Assembly: GCF_020511115.1 (NCBI RefSeq)
Contig: NZ_JAJAVH010000003.1
Span: forward strand, 1 to 41,364
Direction: 5' to 3'
DNA from: Luteimonas panaciterrae
GTDB lineage: Bacteria; Pseudomonadota; Gammaproteobacteria; Xanthomonadales; Xanthomonadaceae
DNA length: 41,364 bases
The notes below the pieces were generated by a model, which had not been told where the DNA came from, searched no databases, and saw nothing but the letters and a program-made list of their open reading frames with translations. Shown here in pieces: positions 1-8,767 of the stretch. How positions within the stretch are numbered: the stretch's first letter is position 1; each line of letters opens with the position of its first letter. The position numbers and the translations under genes were made by a program.

Positions 1-254
1 CGCTTATGGCCGATAGCGGCCGTTGTTTCGATCCTCTTTCGGGGCACGAAGGTGATTTCGCAAACAGCGAAGAGAGGGGGGCGCTAAGTACCCGCCACAC
101 AAGGAAAATTTTTTCGGCCTGCGAAAATGGCATTTTCGCAGAACGGAGACTGGAGACCGCGCGGAGACGGAAACGGAGAAATTTTCGACTTCCCGAAGAG
201 CGGGCCGTTTTCGCACAAACGCGAAACGGTGCGGAAATAGGGGGGTGTTGGACG
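1..254. other. Intergenic region without a recognisable gene
   Basis: I find no convincing coding region here. The open frames that cross it run into the tRNA gene and have no family resemblance or ribosome binding site. It contains a short inverted repeat near its start (GGCCG/CGGCC, about 8-21), a perfect 23-base palindrome at 119-141, and several GGAGAC-type repeats around 145-170. It is visibly richer in A/T runs than the neighbouring genes. It lies downstream of the tRNA terminator and may be the edge of another unit outside the window. Confidence 0.5.
119..141. repeat. Perfect 23-base palindrome
   Basis: CTGCGAAAATG and its exact reverse complement are separated by a single G. There is no T-run on either side, so it is not an intrinsic terminator. 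It could be a protein-binding site or a cruciform-forming element; no function is assigned. Confidence 0.6.
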
Positions 255-287
255 AAAAAAAACCGACAGAGACTGTCGGTTTTTTTA
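255..287 (-). terminator. Rho-independent terminator of tRNA-Ala
   Basis: A 7-bp stem, CCGACAG/CTGTCGG, with a 3-base loop (263-279) is flanked by eight A on the left and a run of T on the right. It can therefore end transcription in both directions. It lies a few bases beyond the CCA end of the tRNA gene and fits as its terminator. Confidence 0.85.
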
Positions 288-291
288 GAGG

Positions 292-367
<76 letters not shown>

Positions 368-379
368 ACGAAGTCGCGA

Positions 380-385
380 ATTATA
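380..385 (-). promoter_or_regulatory. -10 box of the tRNA-Ala promoter, overlapping the rnd stop codon
   Basis: The minus strand reads TATAAT, a perfect sigma70 -10 hexamer, 12 bp before the tRNA 5' end, followed by a GC-rich discriminator (TCGCG) typical of stable-RNA promoters. The hexamer is made from the last codon and stop of rnd (GTA TAA). The -35 region, inside rnd, matches consensus poorly. Confidence 0.6.
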
Positions 386-1514
386 CGGAGGCGCTCGCGT
401 TGCCGCCAGCGGTGGCGAGCAAGGGGGCCAGGGATGGTTCCAGTTGCGCGCGGCGCCAGCCGGAGAGCGGGCCGGGCCAGCGACGGGTGTCGTCGTCGAG
501 CGGGCTGGCTTCCAGGAGACGCTCCAGCCAGCGTCGGGAGGCGAGGACGCCGTCGGGCAGGCCGAGTTCGGCGCTGCGGGCCGCGGTGGCGTCCTGCAGG
601 CGGCGCAGGGCCTGTTTGTCGCGGTCGTCGCCGCGTGGTGGCGGGGCTTCGCCTTCATCCGCCAGTGGCGTCTGCAGGATGTTCCAGAGGAGGTCCGCCA
701 GCTTGCGCGGCGCCTTGGGATGCGCGTCGAGCAGCCGTTGCAGGGCTTCCCGGTCCGGCAGGGAGTCGCGCGCCAGCTGCGTGGCGAGTTCGTTGTCGAG
801 GATCCAGTTGCGCGGTCGGTCGGTTTCGCGCGCGTAGACGTCGCGCCAGCGCAGCAGGCGCAGCAGGCGATGCTGCGCCGGAGTGTCCAAGAATTGCGCG
901 GCGCGGAGTGCCAGATGCGGCCAGCGGTCGGCTTCGTCCCGCTCGGCGTTGTCGACCATGCGGGTGCAGTCTTCTTCCTGCCATTCGCCGCGTCCGAGTT
1001 GTTGCAGGCTGGCGGTCAGCTTGTCGTGCAGTGCGAACAGGTGCCGCACGTCATCGGCGGCGTAGTCGAGCTGGGATGGCGTCAGCGGACGACGCAGCCA
1101 GTCCGAACGCGTTTCGCCCTTGGCCAGGGCGATGCCCAGTACGTCCTGTACCAGCCGCTGATAGCCGATGCCGGCGGCGATGCCGGTCAGTGCGGCGGCG
1201 GTCTGTGTGTCGAACAGCGGCCGCGGCACGACGCCGCAGGCATGCTTGAGCGCGACCAGGTCTTCGCCGGGGCTGTGGGTGATCTTCAGGATCGAGGTAT
1301 CCGACAGCAGCGGCGCCAGGGTGGCGGTGATGCCGGGGATGAGCGGATCGATCAGCAGGATGTCGTCGTCGCCGTCTCCGAAGGAGATCTGGACCAATGC
1401 CAGTTGCGGCCAGTAGGTGCGTTCGCGGACGAACTCGGTGTCCAGGCCGATCCGCGAGGGACATTGCGCAATCCGGGAGGCGAGGTCTGCAGGGCTGTTG
1501 ATCCAGAGCGGCAT
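381..1514 (-). CDS. rnd: Ribonuclease D
   Basis: This is a 3'-5' exoribonuclease that trims tRNA precursors and other small RNAs. The 377 residues match the usual length (E. coli about 375). DEDD-family motifs are visible: Exo I GLDTEFVRERTYWP with D25 and E27, Exo II around HSPGEDL, and Exo III YAADDVRHL near residue 195. The C-terminal part has HRDC-like helices. I chose the ATG at 1514 because it gives the family N-terminus (MPLWINSP); the open frame continues upstream but that part shows no family resemblance. The tRNA-Ala gene follows directly on the same strand and its -10 box overlaps this stop codon. The enzyme is thus next to one possible substrate, though that may be chance. Confidence 0.93.
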   Translation of the reverse strand: MPLWINSPADLASRIAQCPSRIGLDTEFVRERTYWPQLALVQISFGDGDDDILLIDPLIPGITATLAPLLSDTSILKITHSPGEDLVALKHACGVVPRPLFDTQTAAALTGIAAGIGYQRLVQDVLGIALAKGETRSDWLRRPLTPSQLDYAADDVRHLFALHDKLTASLQQLGRGEWQEEDCTRMVDNAERDEADRWPHLALRAAQFLDTPAQHRLLRLLRWRDVYARETDRPRNWILDNELATQLARDSLPDREALQRLLDAHPKAPRKLADLLWNILQTPLADEGEAPPPRGDDRDKQALRRLQDATAARSAELGLPDGVLASRRWLERLLEASPLDDDTRRWPGPLSGWRRAQLEPSLAPLLATAGGNASASV

Positions 1515-1796
1515 TGAGATAAGGGTCTGAGCCGATGCCCTATTGGCAGCGGCTCGAACCTCGGATGCCCGGCGATGGATGGCCGGGCTTGAGGTTCCGA
1601 AGCCGATGACGTGGCGCCATGGAAGGCATCTGCTGTCTTGAAGACATGATGTTGAAAGATGCCAGCCTAATGGCGGCGAGGTGAACAAGGCAAACACGCA
1701 TCGGGCAAAGACGGGACGGCGTCACAACACCGCCGCGGTGCCTCGGCGCAGGCGATGGCGTAATCTGATGCCCCCGCGTCGGCAAGGAAACGAGGT

Positions 1797-3650
1797 TTGC
1801 GCGCCATCCACCGGATCGCCATCGCTGCATTGCTGCTGCCGGCATTGCTCGTGGGCTGTTCGCGCGATCAGGACCCGTCTTCGCGCGCCGAACAGCAGGC
1901 GAGGGCGGAAGTGCGCGCGGGCGTGGTGACGGTCAGCGGTGACGACAGCATCTCCCAGACGCTGACCTGGCGCGTGCCGGCGGTGCAGATTCCGCAGGAC
2001 GGCGACACCCGCGCCCGCAAGCGCGCTGATGCGGCGCTGGCGGTGGGGAATCTGTATGCCGATGGCGATTCCGCGATCCCGCTCTACCTGGCGCTGGCAC
2101 AGCGTGATCCGAAGAACAAGGCGGTGCAGGACGGCCTGCGGCGCGCGTTGCGGGCACTGCTCGCGGAAGGCGAGGAGGCGCTGACACGAGCGGATGACGA
2201 GATCGATGCCTTGCGCAAGGCGCACGAGATCGCCACCGTCGCACGCGCGGTGGATGGCGGCGACGAGGCGGTGCAGGCGTTCCTGGCGCGCATCGATACG
2301 GCCGACACGTTGTGGGAGCTCAATCGCGAAGGCGAACATGCCCTGGCCAATGCCCAGTACGGCGAACGCGGCGGCGGCGCGCTGGCCAAGTTCCGCGAGG
2401 TGCTTGCGATCAAACCCGAGCAGCCGCGGGCGATGCAGGGTGTGGCGGCGGTGGAGAGCGCGCTGATCCGCAGGGCGGAGCTGGCGGGAGAAGACGGCGA
2501 TTTCGCCACCGCGCAGCGCTGGCTGGCCGACGCCGTGAAACTGCGCCCCAAGATGACCACCGTCCGCGACGCGGGCGAGCGCATCGAGCGCATGCGCAGC
2601 GCGCGCATCGCGCAGTTGCGCGATGCCGGCATCGCCGCGCTGTCGCAGTACAACGGCCTTGCCACCGCCCGCAAACGACTCGCCGACATCCTGCTGATCG
2701 CCAAGCCCGGCGATCCCATCGCCGCGGAACTGCGCCAGCGCATCGATCTGGCCCAGCACTACGGCCTGTACCGGCCGGGACAGACCTTCACGGATGCGAT
2801 GAAGAACGGCGGCCGTGGCCCGCAGATGGTGGTCGTGCCGCATGGTGCGTTCCGCATGGGATCGGCGGATGACGATCGCGCGGCGGCGGACAATGAAAAG
2901 CCGCAACGCAATATCCGTTTCGATCGCGGCTTCGCGATGTCGGCGACGGAAGTGACCGTCGGCGAGTTCCGCCGCTTCATCAACGCCACCGGACGCAAGA
3001 CGCGGGCGATGCGGCGCGGGTTCTCGATGGCCTACGACGAGCGCAGCGGCAATTTCGCGCGCCGCAGCAATGTCGACTGGTTCAGCGACTATGCCGGCCG
3101 GTTGGCGGGCGACGATCAGCCCGTCCTGCACATCAGTGCCAAGGACGCCGATGCCTACGCGAAGTGGCTGACGGAGCAGACCGGCAAGCATTACCGCCTA
3201 CCGAGCGAGGCCGAATTCGAATACGTGTTGCGCGCGGGCGGCACCGGCATGTGGCCCTGGGGCGATGGCGCGCCGCCGGTCGGCAGCGGCAACTTCACAG
3301 GTGCGCGCGACGTGTCGCCCAACGGCACGCGCCGCTGGAGCAATGCCTTCAACGGTTACAGCGACACCTATTGGGGACCGGCGCCCGTCGGGCACTTCAA
3401 GCCGAATGTCTGGGGTTTGCATGACCTGTCGGGCAACGTCGGCGAATGGGTCGCCGACTGCTGGCACGACAACTACCGGCGCGCGCCGAAGGACGGCGCG
3501 GCCTGGGTCAATCCGGGATGCCGGACGCGGGTGATCCGCGGCGGTTCGTGGGCGAGTTCGCCGGCGCAGACGCGCTCGGCCTGGCGCGCGCCGGCCGGCG
3601 TGGACAATACCAATGCGCGCGTCGGTTTCCGGGTGGTGCGGGATATCTGA
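1797..3650 (+). CDS. Lipoprotein with helical repeats and a SUMF1/FGE-like domain
   Basis: A 617-residue protein with a lipoprotein signal (residues 1-21, lipobox LVGC, acylated Cys21). Residues about 60-320 are helical, alanine-rich and TPR-like. From about 335 to the end it is a formylglycine-generating-enzyme (SUMF1/EgtB/PvdO) fold: MVVVPHGAFRMGS, LPSEAEFEYVLRAGG, LHDLSGNVGEWVADCW, VIRGGSWASSP and GFRVV. The cysteine pair that binds copper in true FGE, normally just after RGGS, is absent here. It is therefore unlikely to make formylglycine and is more likely a binding or divergent domain. The start is TTG at 1797, preceded by AAGGAAACGAGG; no better start preserves the signal peptide. It probably sits in the cell envelope. 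The next gene follows after 11 bases. Confidence 0.85.
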   Translation: MRAIHRIAIAALLLPALLVGCSRDQDPSSRAEQQARAEVRAGVVTVSGDDSISQTLTWRVPAVQIPQDGDTRARKRADAALAVGNLYADGDSAIPLYLALAQRDPKNKAVQDGLRRALRALLAEGEEALTRADDEIDALRKAHEIATVARAVDGGDEAVQAFLARIDTADTLWELNREGEHALANAQYGERGGGALAKFREVLAIKPEQPRAMQGVAAVESALIRRAELAGEDGDFATAQRWLADAVKLRPKMTTVRDAGERIERMRSARIAQLRDAGIAALSQYNGLATARKRLADILLIAKPGDPIAAELRQRIDLAQHYGLYRPGQTFTDAMKNGGRGPQMVVVPHGAFRMGSADDDRAAADNEKPQRNIRFDRGFAMSATEVTVGEFRRFINATGRKTRAMRRGFSMAYDERSGNFARRSNVDWFSDYAGRLAGDDQPVLHISAKDADAYAKWLTEQTGKHYRLPSEAEFEYVLRAGGTGMWPWGDGAPPVGSGNFTGARDVSPNGTRRWSNAFNGYSDTYWGPAPVGHFKPNVWGLHDLSGNVGEWVADCWHDNYRRAPKDGAAWVNPGCRTRVIRGGSWASSPAQTRSAWRAPAGVDNTNARVGFRVVRDI

Positions 3651-3661
3651 AGGAGAGGGGG

Positions 3662-3952
3662 ATGCCTGGGGAAATCATCGGTGAATTCATCCTCAGGCCG
3701 ATCGCCGAGTTGGTGCTGCAAATCGCCGGTTACTACACCAGCCGGGTCGTCGTGCCGATCTTCACGTTCGGCTACGTTCATGTGGAGCCGGCCGTGAAGG
3801 GCGTGCGGGTTTATCCGAAATGGCACGGTTTTCATCGCACTTCCGACGGGCGCAGGGTGCTGGATGCCGAGATGGGCGCGTTCTTCGGGCTCGTCTTCTG
3901 GGCCGTGGTCGGGATTGCGACATATTTGGGCTACCGCTATTTTGCGCCCTGA
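3662..3952 (+). CDS. Small membrane protein of unknown function
   Basis: A 96-residue protein with a good ribosome binding site (AAGGAGAGGGGG) before ATG 3662. Two hydrophobic segments are visible: one around residues 9-38 with a tyrosine pair (GYYTSRVVVPIF), and a clear transmembrane helix around 72-92 (FFGLVFWAVVGIATYLGY). The segment between them is basic and rich in aromatics (VYPKWHGFHRTSDGRR). I do not recognise a characterised family, although similar conserved hypothetical proteins probably occur in xanthomonads. It follows the SUMF1-like lipoprotein by 11 bases and precedes an M48 protease by 64, so all three may be one envelope-directed unit. Confidence 0.7.
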   Translation: MPGEIIGEFILRPIAELVLQIAGYYTSRVVVPIFTFGYVHVEPAVKGVRVYPKWHGFHRTSDGRRVLDAEMGAFFGLVFWAVVGIATYLGYRYFAP

Positions 3953-4016
3953 CGATCCACGGGGTCGGGGCCGATGCCGGGTCCGGCCGTTCATGCGCAG
4001 GTGAGGGGAGAAGGCG

Positions 4017-4934
4017 ATGCGGCAGAACCCGTTCGGCAATGGTTACGAATCGCAGGGCGGGCAGCGGCGTGGCTTCGGATTCAATCCGCGCCTGCTGATC
4101 CTGGTGGCGTTCATCGGCTACGCCGCTTATTACTATTTCTCCAACCGCACCGTCGATCCGCTGACCGGCGAGAAGGTGCTGATCGACAAGAGCATCTCGC
4201 CACAGGAAGAAAAGGCGCTCGGGTTGCAGGCTTATCAAGAGATCCTGCAGCAGGAGCGGCCGGTGGATGCCAATTCCCCGATCGTGGCCGAAGTGCGCGA
4301 GATCGCGCAGCGCCTGATCGCGAAGATTCCGCAGGTGTCCGACGCGCTTGCCGCCGAGCACGGCCTGCAGGCGCAGCACATCGAAAATGAGTTCGAATGG
4401 GCGGTGACGGTCTTGCAATCGGACCAGGCCAATGCGTTCTGCCTGCCCGGCGGCAAGATGGCGGTCTACACCGGCCTGGTGCCGGTGGCGCAGAACAAGG
4501 ACGCGATGGCGGTGGTGATGGGGCATGAAATCACGCACGCGCTCCTGCGCCACGGCGCGCAGCGCATGACCGAGCAGAAGCTGGCGCAGATCGGACAGAT
4601 GGCTGGCGCGATGAGCGGCATGGATGCACAGCAGATGCAGATGGTGATGGCCGTGTATGGCTATGGCCGCTCGCTGCCGTACGCGCGCAAGCAGGAGACG
4701 CAGGCCGACGAGATGGGCCTGATGCTGGCGGCCGCGGCCTGCTACAACCCGCACGAAGCGATCGCGCTGTGGCAGCGCATGGATCAGGCCAGCGGCGGAC
4801 AGGCGCCGCCGGAGTTTTCCTCGACGCATCCGAGTTCCGGCACGCGCATCCAGAACCTGCAGGCGTTGATGCCGAAGGCGATGGAGTATCGCAAGCGTTT
4901 CTGCGAACAGGGCGGTGCTGCCGGAGCCCTCTGA
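4017..4934 (+). CDS. Membrane-anchored M48-family zinc metalloprotease
   Basis: A 305-residue protein with an N-terminal anchor (about 24-42, LLILVAFIGYAAYYYF) and no clear cleavage site. The zinc motif HEITH is at 170-174 and the third ligand lies in ETQADEMG near residue 230. The architecture resembles the M48 quality-control proteases LoiP/YcaL/BepA, but without BepA's TPR tail. The catalytic domain would face the periplasm if the anchor is a signal-anchor. It lies downstream of the lipoprotein and the small membrane protein, which suggests a role in outer-membrane or envelope maintenance. It is convergent with phaR. Confidence 0.88.
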   Translation: MRQNPFGNGYESQGGQRRGFGFNPRLLILVAFIGYAAYYYFSNRTVDPLTGEKVLIDKSISPQEEKALGLQAYQEILQQERPVDANSPIVAEVREIAQRLIAKIPQVSDALAAEHGLQAQHIENEFEWAVTVLQSDQANAFCLPGGKMAVYTGLVPVAQNKDAMAVVMGHEITHALLRHGAQRMTEQKLAQIGQMAGAMSGMDAQQMQMVMAVYGYGRSLPYARKQETQADEMGLMLAAAACYNPHEAIALWQRMDQASGGQAPPEFSSTHPSSGTRIQNLQALMPKAMEYRKRFCEQGGAAGAL

Positions 4935-4982
4935 GTTGGCAACGGCTTATTGATTCGCGGCGTGGCCTTCGGGCCTTGAGCC

Positions 4983-5034
4983 GATGCGATCGACAAGAGT
5001 GATCGCATCGCATGGCGCGCGCATCACGCGCGCC
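4983..5034. terminator. Paired hairpins between convergent genes
   Basis: Two inverted repeats fill the gap between the M48 protease and phaR. One is GATGCGATC/GATCGCATC with a 9-base loop (4983-5009). The other is GGCGCGCG/CGCGCGCC with a 5-base loop (5014-5034). Neither has a T-tract, so intrinsic termination is uncertain. Confidence 0.4.
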
Positions 5035-5058
5035 GCATCGGAACAGAGAGTGTGGCGC

Positions 5059-5553
5059 TTATTTGCCGCGCGGCTTGTCGGCGGTTTCCTTCGGCTTGGC
5101 CGAAGCGCTACGGCCCAGGCCGCCGATCAGGTTCTGCTGGAATTCCTGCCACAGCTCCAGATTGCGTTCGGTGAGCTGATTGACCATCGCCCACGGCGTC
5201 TGGCCGAGCATGTTGCCCATCTGCTGGCGGAATTGGGATTGCTGCTCGAGGAAGGTCTGCATCGAGCGTTCGAGGTAGGTGCCCATGAAGCCCTGCAGCG
5301 AATCGCCGTAGAAGCGGATGAGCTGGCTCAGCAATTGCGTGGAGAGCATCGGCTGACCGTCCTGCTCGTGCTCGGCGATGATCTGCAGGAGCACCTGGCG
5401 GGTCAGGTCCTCGCCGGTCTTGGCGTCGCGCACCTCGAAGTCTTCGCCGTCGACGATGAGCTGCCGCACGTCCTCGATGGTGATGTAGCTGGAAATGTCG
5501 GTGTCGTAGAGACGACGGTTCGGGTATTTCTTGATGACGCGCGGCTTGGTCAT
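5059..5553 (-). CDS. phaR: Polyhydroxyalkanoate synthesis repressor PhaR
   Basis: A 164-residue protein with the diagnostic PHB/PHA accumulation-regulator N-terminus (VIKKYPNRRLYDT, then YITIEDVRQLIVDGEDFEV) that binds DNA and PHB granules. A second helical region (about 70-140) is rich in Gln and Met, and the tail is charged. In PHB-forming bacteria PhaR represses phasin genes and its own gene until polymer is present. It lies downstream of phaB on the same strand, separated by about 300 bases of inverted repeats, so it probably has its own promoter. The promoter contains several TGC/GCA-rich motifs (5577-5612) that might be an autoregulatory site; this is inference only. Confidence 0.93.
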   Translation of the reverse strand: MTKPRVIKKYPNRRLYDTDISSYITIEDVRQLIVDGEDFEVRDAKTGEDLTRQVLLQIIAEHEQDGQPMLSTQLLSQLIRFYGDSLQGFMGTYLERSMQTFLEQQSQFRQQMGNMLGQTPWAMVNQLTERNLELWQEFQQNLIGGLGRSASAKPKETADKPRGK

Positions 5554-5849
5554 GGAGCAAAGGCTCTAACGTTGCAGGCGGGCAGCATGGCGCAGTGCAG
5601 CACCGCTTGCAACTTCGGACACCGCGATCCGCCGTAGATCACAATACTGGCCAGTACGGATACCGGTGGAACCCTCGATCGCCGATCTGCCTGGCCTCGC
5701 GCTGCCGGCTTTCCGGGCAAATAGCCCCTGAAGTTAAGGGGACGCCGCGACAGCGGCGCGGTTGTGGAAGCCACGGGCCTGGTGGGGCCCAAGGTTTGCG
5801 CAGCAAACTTTGGGGGCACTGGCCGGCACGCCGGCTAGCGCCAACCTCC
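5554..5849. other. phaB-phaR intergenic region with several inverted repeats
   Basis: This region has no gene. Inverted repeats seen are the palindrome TACTGGCCAGTA (5645-5656), CCCCT/AGGGG (5725-5741), CGCCGC/GCGGCG (5743-5758), an 11-bp arm pair CCAAGGTTTGC/GCAAACTTTGG with one mismatch (5789-5813), and GCCGGC-AC-GCCGGC (5822-5835). The cluster next to the phaB stop probably ends or stabilises the phaB transcript. The part near 5577-5612 lies in the phaR promoter. Confidence 0.5.
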
Positions 5850-6590
5850 TTACCAGCCCATGTACTGCCCGCCATTGGCGGACAGATTGGCCCCGGTGAT
5901 CCATCCGGCCTCGTCGGGCAGGAAGAAGCTCACCGCATAGGCGATCTCGTCGGGCTCGCCCAGGCGACCGGTGGGAATCTGCGCGACGATCTTGGCGCGC
6001 ACGTCCTCCGGCACGGCCATCACCATGTCGGTGCCGATGTAGCCGGGTGAGACCGTGTTGACGGTGATCCCGAACTTCGCGTTCTCCTGCGCCAGCGAGA
6101 TGGTGAACCCGTGCATGCCCGCCTTGGCGGCGGCGTAGTTGGCCTGGCCGTACTGGCCCTTCTGGCCGTTGATCGAGCTGATCTGGATGATGCGGCCCCA
6201 CTTGCGCGCGCGCATGCCCTCGATCACCGGGCGGGTGACGTTGAACACCGAGTTGAGATTGGTGTTGATCACGTCCTGCCACTGCTCGGGCGTCATCTTG
6301 TGGAAGGTGCCGTCGCGGGTGATGCCGGCGTTGTTGATCAGGATGTCGACCGGACCGAGCTGACGCTCGACGTCGCGCACCATCGCTTCGGCTTCCGGGT
6401 AGTTCGAGACGTCGCCCTTGGCGAGCGTGACCTCGTAACCGTCCGACTGCATCTGCGCTTGCCAGGCACGTGCTTTTTCCTCGTTGCGGTAATTGGTCGC
6501 GACCTTGTAGCCGCCGGTGATCAGCCGCTTGCAGATGGCCGTTCCGATTCCCCCGGTTCCCCCTGTCACCAATGCCACCCGAGATGCCAT
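5850..6590 (-). CDS. phaB: Acetoacetyl-CoA reductase (PhaB/PhbB)
   Basis: A short-chain dehydrogenase that reduces acetoacetyl-CoA to (R)-3-hydroxybutyryl-CoA with NADPH, the second step of PHB synthesis. It has 246 residues, the family length. Motifs are the nucleotide-binding TGGTGGIG at 10-17, NNAGITRDGTFHKMTPEQW after the NAG motif, the catalytic Ser in QISSING and YAAAKAG with the catalytic Tyr and Lys, and the C-terminal GANLSANGGQYMGW typical of PhaB. ATG 6590 has GGAG upstream, although the frame stays open for much longer. phaR follows on the same strand. No PHA synthase or thiolase lies in this window. Confidence 0.93.
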   Translation of the reverse strand: MASRVALVTGGTGGIGTAICKRLITGGYKVATNYRNEEKARAWQAQMQSDGYEVTLAKGDVSNYPEAEAMVRDVERQLGPVDILINNAGITRDGTFHKMTPEQWQDVINTNLNSVFNVTRPVIEGMRARKWGRIIQISSINGQKGQYGQANYAAAKAGMHGFTISLAQENAKFGITVNTVSPGYIGTDMVMAVPEDVRAKIVAQIPTGRLGEPDEIAYAVSFFLPDEAGWITGANLSANGGQYMGW

Positions 6591-6739
6591 GCCCTGTTCT
6601 CCAAATACGTTCGATGCGCGCGCGATTGCGCTTAAGGAGAATTCTATTCTTGGGCGGGGATAAGTTCGTTGTGCAATGCGGTAGCAGACACGGTTGTTTG
6701 TGTAACGTTTCCGCAAAGGTTCTCTGCTTGCCCGCCGCG

Positions 6740-7639
6740 TTACGCCGGAGTGAATGACAGCGTTCGATCGCGCGGGATGCGCGCCGGGTCGAAATGACGA
6801 AGCGATGACGACAGGGCATCGGCGACGGAAGCCGCCTCGGCCAGCGCGTCGCCGTTCTGTCCCAACGCGAGCCAAGCCCTGCGCAGGGTCGCCACCGGCG
6901 CGTCCTCGGCGACCGGCAGCGAGGCCGATGATTTCGACAGCTTGCGGCCATCGTCGCCCAGCACCAGCGGCAGGTGCGCGTAGCGCGGCGTCGGCAATCC
7001 GAGCCGTTGCTGCAGCAGGATCTGCCGGGGCGTGGAATCGAGCAGATCGGCGCCGCGCACGACCTCGCTGATGTCCTGGGCGGCATCGTCCACCACTACG
7101 GCCAGTTGGTATGCCCACAATCCGTCGGCGCGGCGCAGCACGAAGTCGCCGACCTCGCGCGCCACGTCCTGTTCGATGCGTCCTTGCAGCGCATCTTCGA
7201 ACACGACGGTGGTGCCGTCGGGCACGCGCAGGCGGAGCGCCGGATCGACGCGCGAGGCGCCAGGCACGCAGGCGCGATGCACGCCGCCCACGTCCGCGTG
7301 ATCGCTGCGGCTGCAATGGCAAAGGAAGGCGTCGCCCTGTGCCAGCAGCCGTTCCAGCGCGGCTTGGTAGGCGTCACCGCGTTCGCTTTGCCGCAGGACC
7401 GGTTCGTCCGGGAGCAGGCCGAAGGCGGCCAACGTGCGCAATTGCGCGTCCGCGGCACCGGCGATTTCGCGCGGCGGATCGATGTCCTCGATCCGCACCA
7501 ACCACTGCCCATGCGCACGACGCGCCATCAGCCAGCTGCCGAATGCCGCCAGCAACGAACCGAAATGCAAGGGGCCGGTGGGCGAGGGCGCGAAGCGCCC
7601 GCGATAGGGCGCGTTGAATTGCGGTTGGGATTCGTTCAT
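6740..7639 (-). CDS. gluQ: Glutamyl-queuosine tRNA(Asp) synthetase
   Basis: A 299-residue GluRS paralogue lacking the anticodon-binding domain. It attaches glutamate to the queuosine base at position 34 of tRNA-Asp. The N-terminus carries [13 protein letters not shown] (HIGH region) and the KMSKS-like loop is [10 protein letters not shown]. The zinc site is LCHCSRS...GGVHRAC; the usual tyrosine ligand is replaced by histidine at the aligned position. ATG 7639 gives the family N-terminus. In many gammaproteobacteria this gene follows dksA, but here dksA is 14 kb away. It diverges from htpX. Confidence 0.93.
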   Translation of the reverse strand: MNESQPQFNAPYRGRFAPSPTGPLHFGSLLAAFGSWLMARRAHGQWLVRIEDIDPPREIAGAADAQLRTLAAFGLLPDEPVLRQSERGDAYQAALERLLAQGDAFLCHCSRSDHADVGGVHRACVPGASRVDPALRLRVPDGTTVVFEDALQGRIEQDVAREVGDFVLRRADGLWAYQLAVVVDDAAQDISEVVRGADLLDSTPRQILLQQRLGLPTPRYAHLPLVLGDDGRKLSKSSASLPVAEDAPVATLRRAWLALGQNGDALAEAASVADALSSSLRHFDPARIPRDRTLSFTPA

Positions 7640-7699
7640 CGAATGCTGGATGAGTGTAGGAACTTCGCGCACGTTTGGCGGCACAAAAGCGACGCGGAA

Positions 7700-7728
7700 C
7701 TTGAATTCAAACCGCGCCGACTACATTA
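7700..7728 (+). promoter_or_regulatory. Candidate heat-shock (sigma32-type) promoter of htpX
   Basis: CTTGAA (7700-7705) matches the sigma32 -35 core. After about 15 bases comes CTACATTA (7721-7728), a partial match to the -10 core CCCCAT. It lies about 45 bases before the htpX start. A sigma70 reading (TTGAAT/TACATT, 15-bp spacer) is also possible. Confidence 0.4.
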
Positions 7729-7773
7729 CAACAGCCAAACGATCGCGCCCTCGCGCGATAGGAAACCCCACCG

Positions 7774-8685
7774 ATGTTCAAGCGTATTTTCCTGTTCCTT
7801 GCCACCAATCTGGCGGTACTGGCCCTGGTCAGCATCGTCATGGCGATTTTCGGCATCAATCCGTCGACCAACGCCGGCCTGCTGATCATGGCGGCCCTGT
7901 TCGGTTTCGGCGGCTCGTTCATCTCGCTGCTGATGTCGAAGTGGATCGCGCTGCGCACCACCGGCGCCCAGGTCATCGAACAGCCGCGCAACGAAACCGA
8001 GCGCTGGCTGGTCACGACCGTGCAGCGGCAGGCGCAGGCCGCCGGCATCGGCATGCCCGAAGTCGCCGTCTACGATGCGCCGGAGATCAACGCCTTCGCC
8101 ACCGGCGCCAACCGCAACAAGGCGCTGGTCGCGGTGTCAACCGGCCTGCTGCGTTCGATGAGCCGCGATGAAGCCGAGGCCGTGCTCGGTCACGAGGTCA
8201 GCCACGTCGCCAACGGCGACATGGTGACGATGGCCCTGCTGCAGGGCGTGCTCAACACCTTCGTGATCGTGCTGGCGCGCATCGTCGGCCGCGTGGTCGA
8301 CGGCTATCTGAGCGGCGGCCGCAACAACGAGAACGGTGGTGGCGGATTGGCGTACTTCGCGATCGTGTTCGTGCTGGAGATGGTGTTCGGCCTGCTCGCC
8401 AGCGTGACCGCGATGTGGTTCTCGCGCCAGCGCGAATTCCGCGCCGACGCCGGTGGCGCGCGCCTGGCCGGCCGCGACAAGATGATCGCCGCGCTGGAGC
8501 GCCTGGCGCTCAACCACGGCCAGAGCACGCTGCCGACGCAGATCCAGGCCTTCGGCATCGCCGGCGCCATCCCGCACGGCGTGAAGCGGCTGATGATGAG
8601 CCATCCTCCGCTGGAGGAGCGCATCCAGGCGCTGCGCAACGCCAGGCTCGACGAGAGCAGCGTGCGCCAGGGCGTCGTGGCCTGA
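7774..8685 (+). CDS. htpX: Heat-shock protease HtpX (M48B)
   Basis: An integral inner-membrane zinc protease that degrades misfolded membrane proteins alongside FtsH. It has 303 residues. Two N-terminal transmembrane helices (about 4-26 and 33-54) precede the catalytic HEVSH at 140-144. The third ligand is in [15 protein letters not shown], and two further hydrophobic segments lie between them. The C-terminus ([15 protein letters not shown]) is the conserved HtpX tail. AGGAAA precedes ATG 7774. The upstream region carries a sigma32-like promoter, as expected for a heat-shock gene, and a strong terminator follows. Confidence 0.95.
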   Translation: MFKRIFLFLATNLAVLALVSIVMAIFGINPSTNAGLLIMAALFGFGGSFISLLMSKWIALRTTGAQVIEQPRNETERWLVTTVQRQAQAAGIGMPEVAVYDAPEINAFATGANRNKALVAVSTGLLRSMSRDEAEAVLGHEVSHVANGDMVTMALLQGVLNTFVIVLARIVGRVVDGYLSGGRNNENGGGGLAYFAIVFVLEMVFGLLASVTAMWFSRQREFRADAGGARLAGRDKMIAALERLALNHGQSTLPTQIQAFGIAGAIPHGVKRLMMSHPPLEERIQALRNARLDESSVRQGVVA

Positions 8686-8708
8686 GCGAAGCCGCCGTCA
8701 TGAATGAA

Positions 8709-8737
8709 GAAGCCCGCCGAATGGCGGGCTTCTTTTT
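8709..8737 (+). terminator. Rho-independent terminator of htpX
   Basis: A perfect 10-bp stem, GAAGCCCGCC/GGCGGGCTTC, with GAAT loop (8709-8732) is followed by TTTTT. It separates htpX from the convergent fimX. Confidence 0.9.
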
Positions 8738-8767
8738 GCCTGACCGGCGCCGGAAACGACGCCGCGG

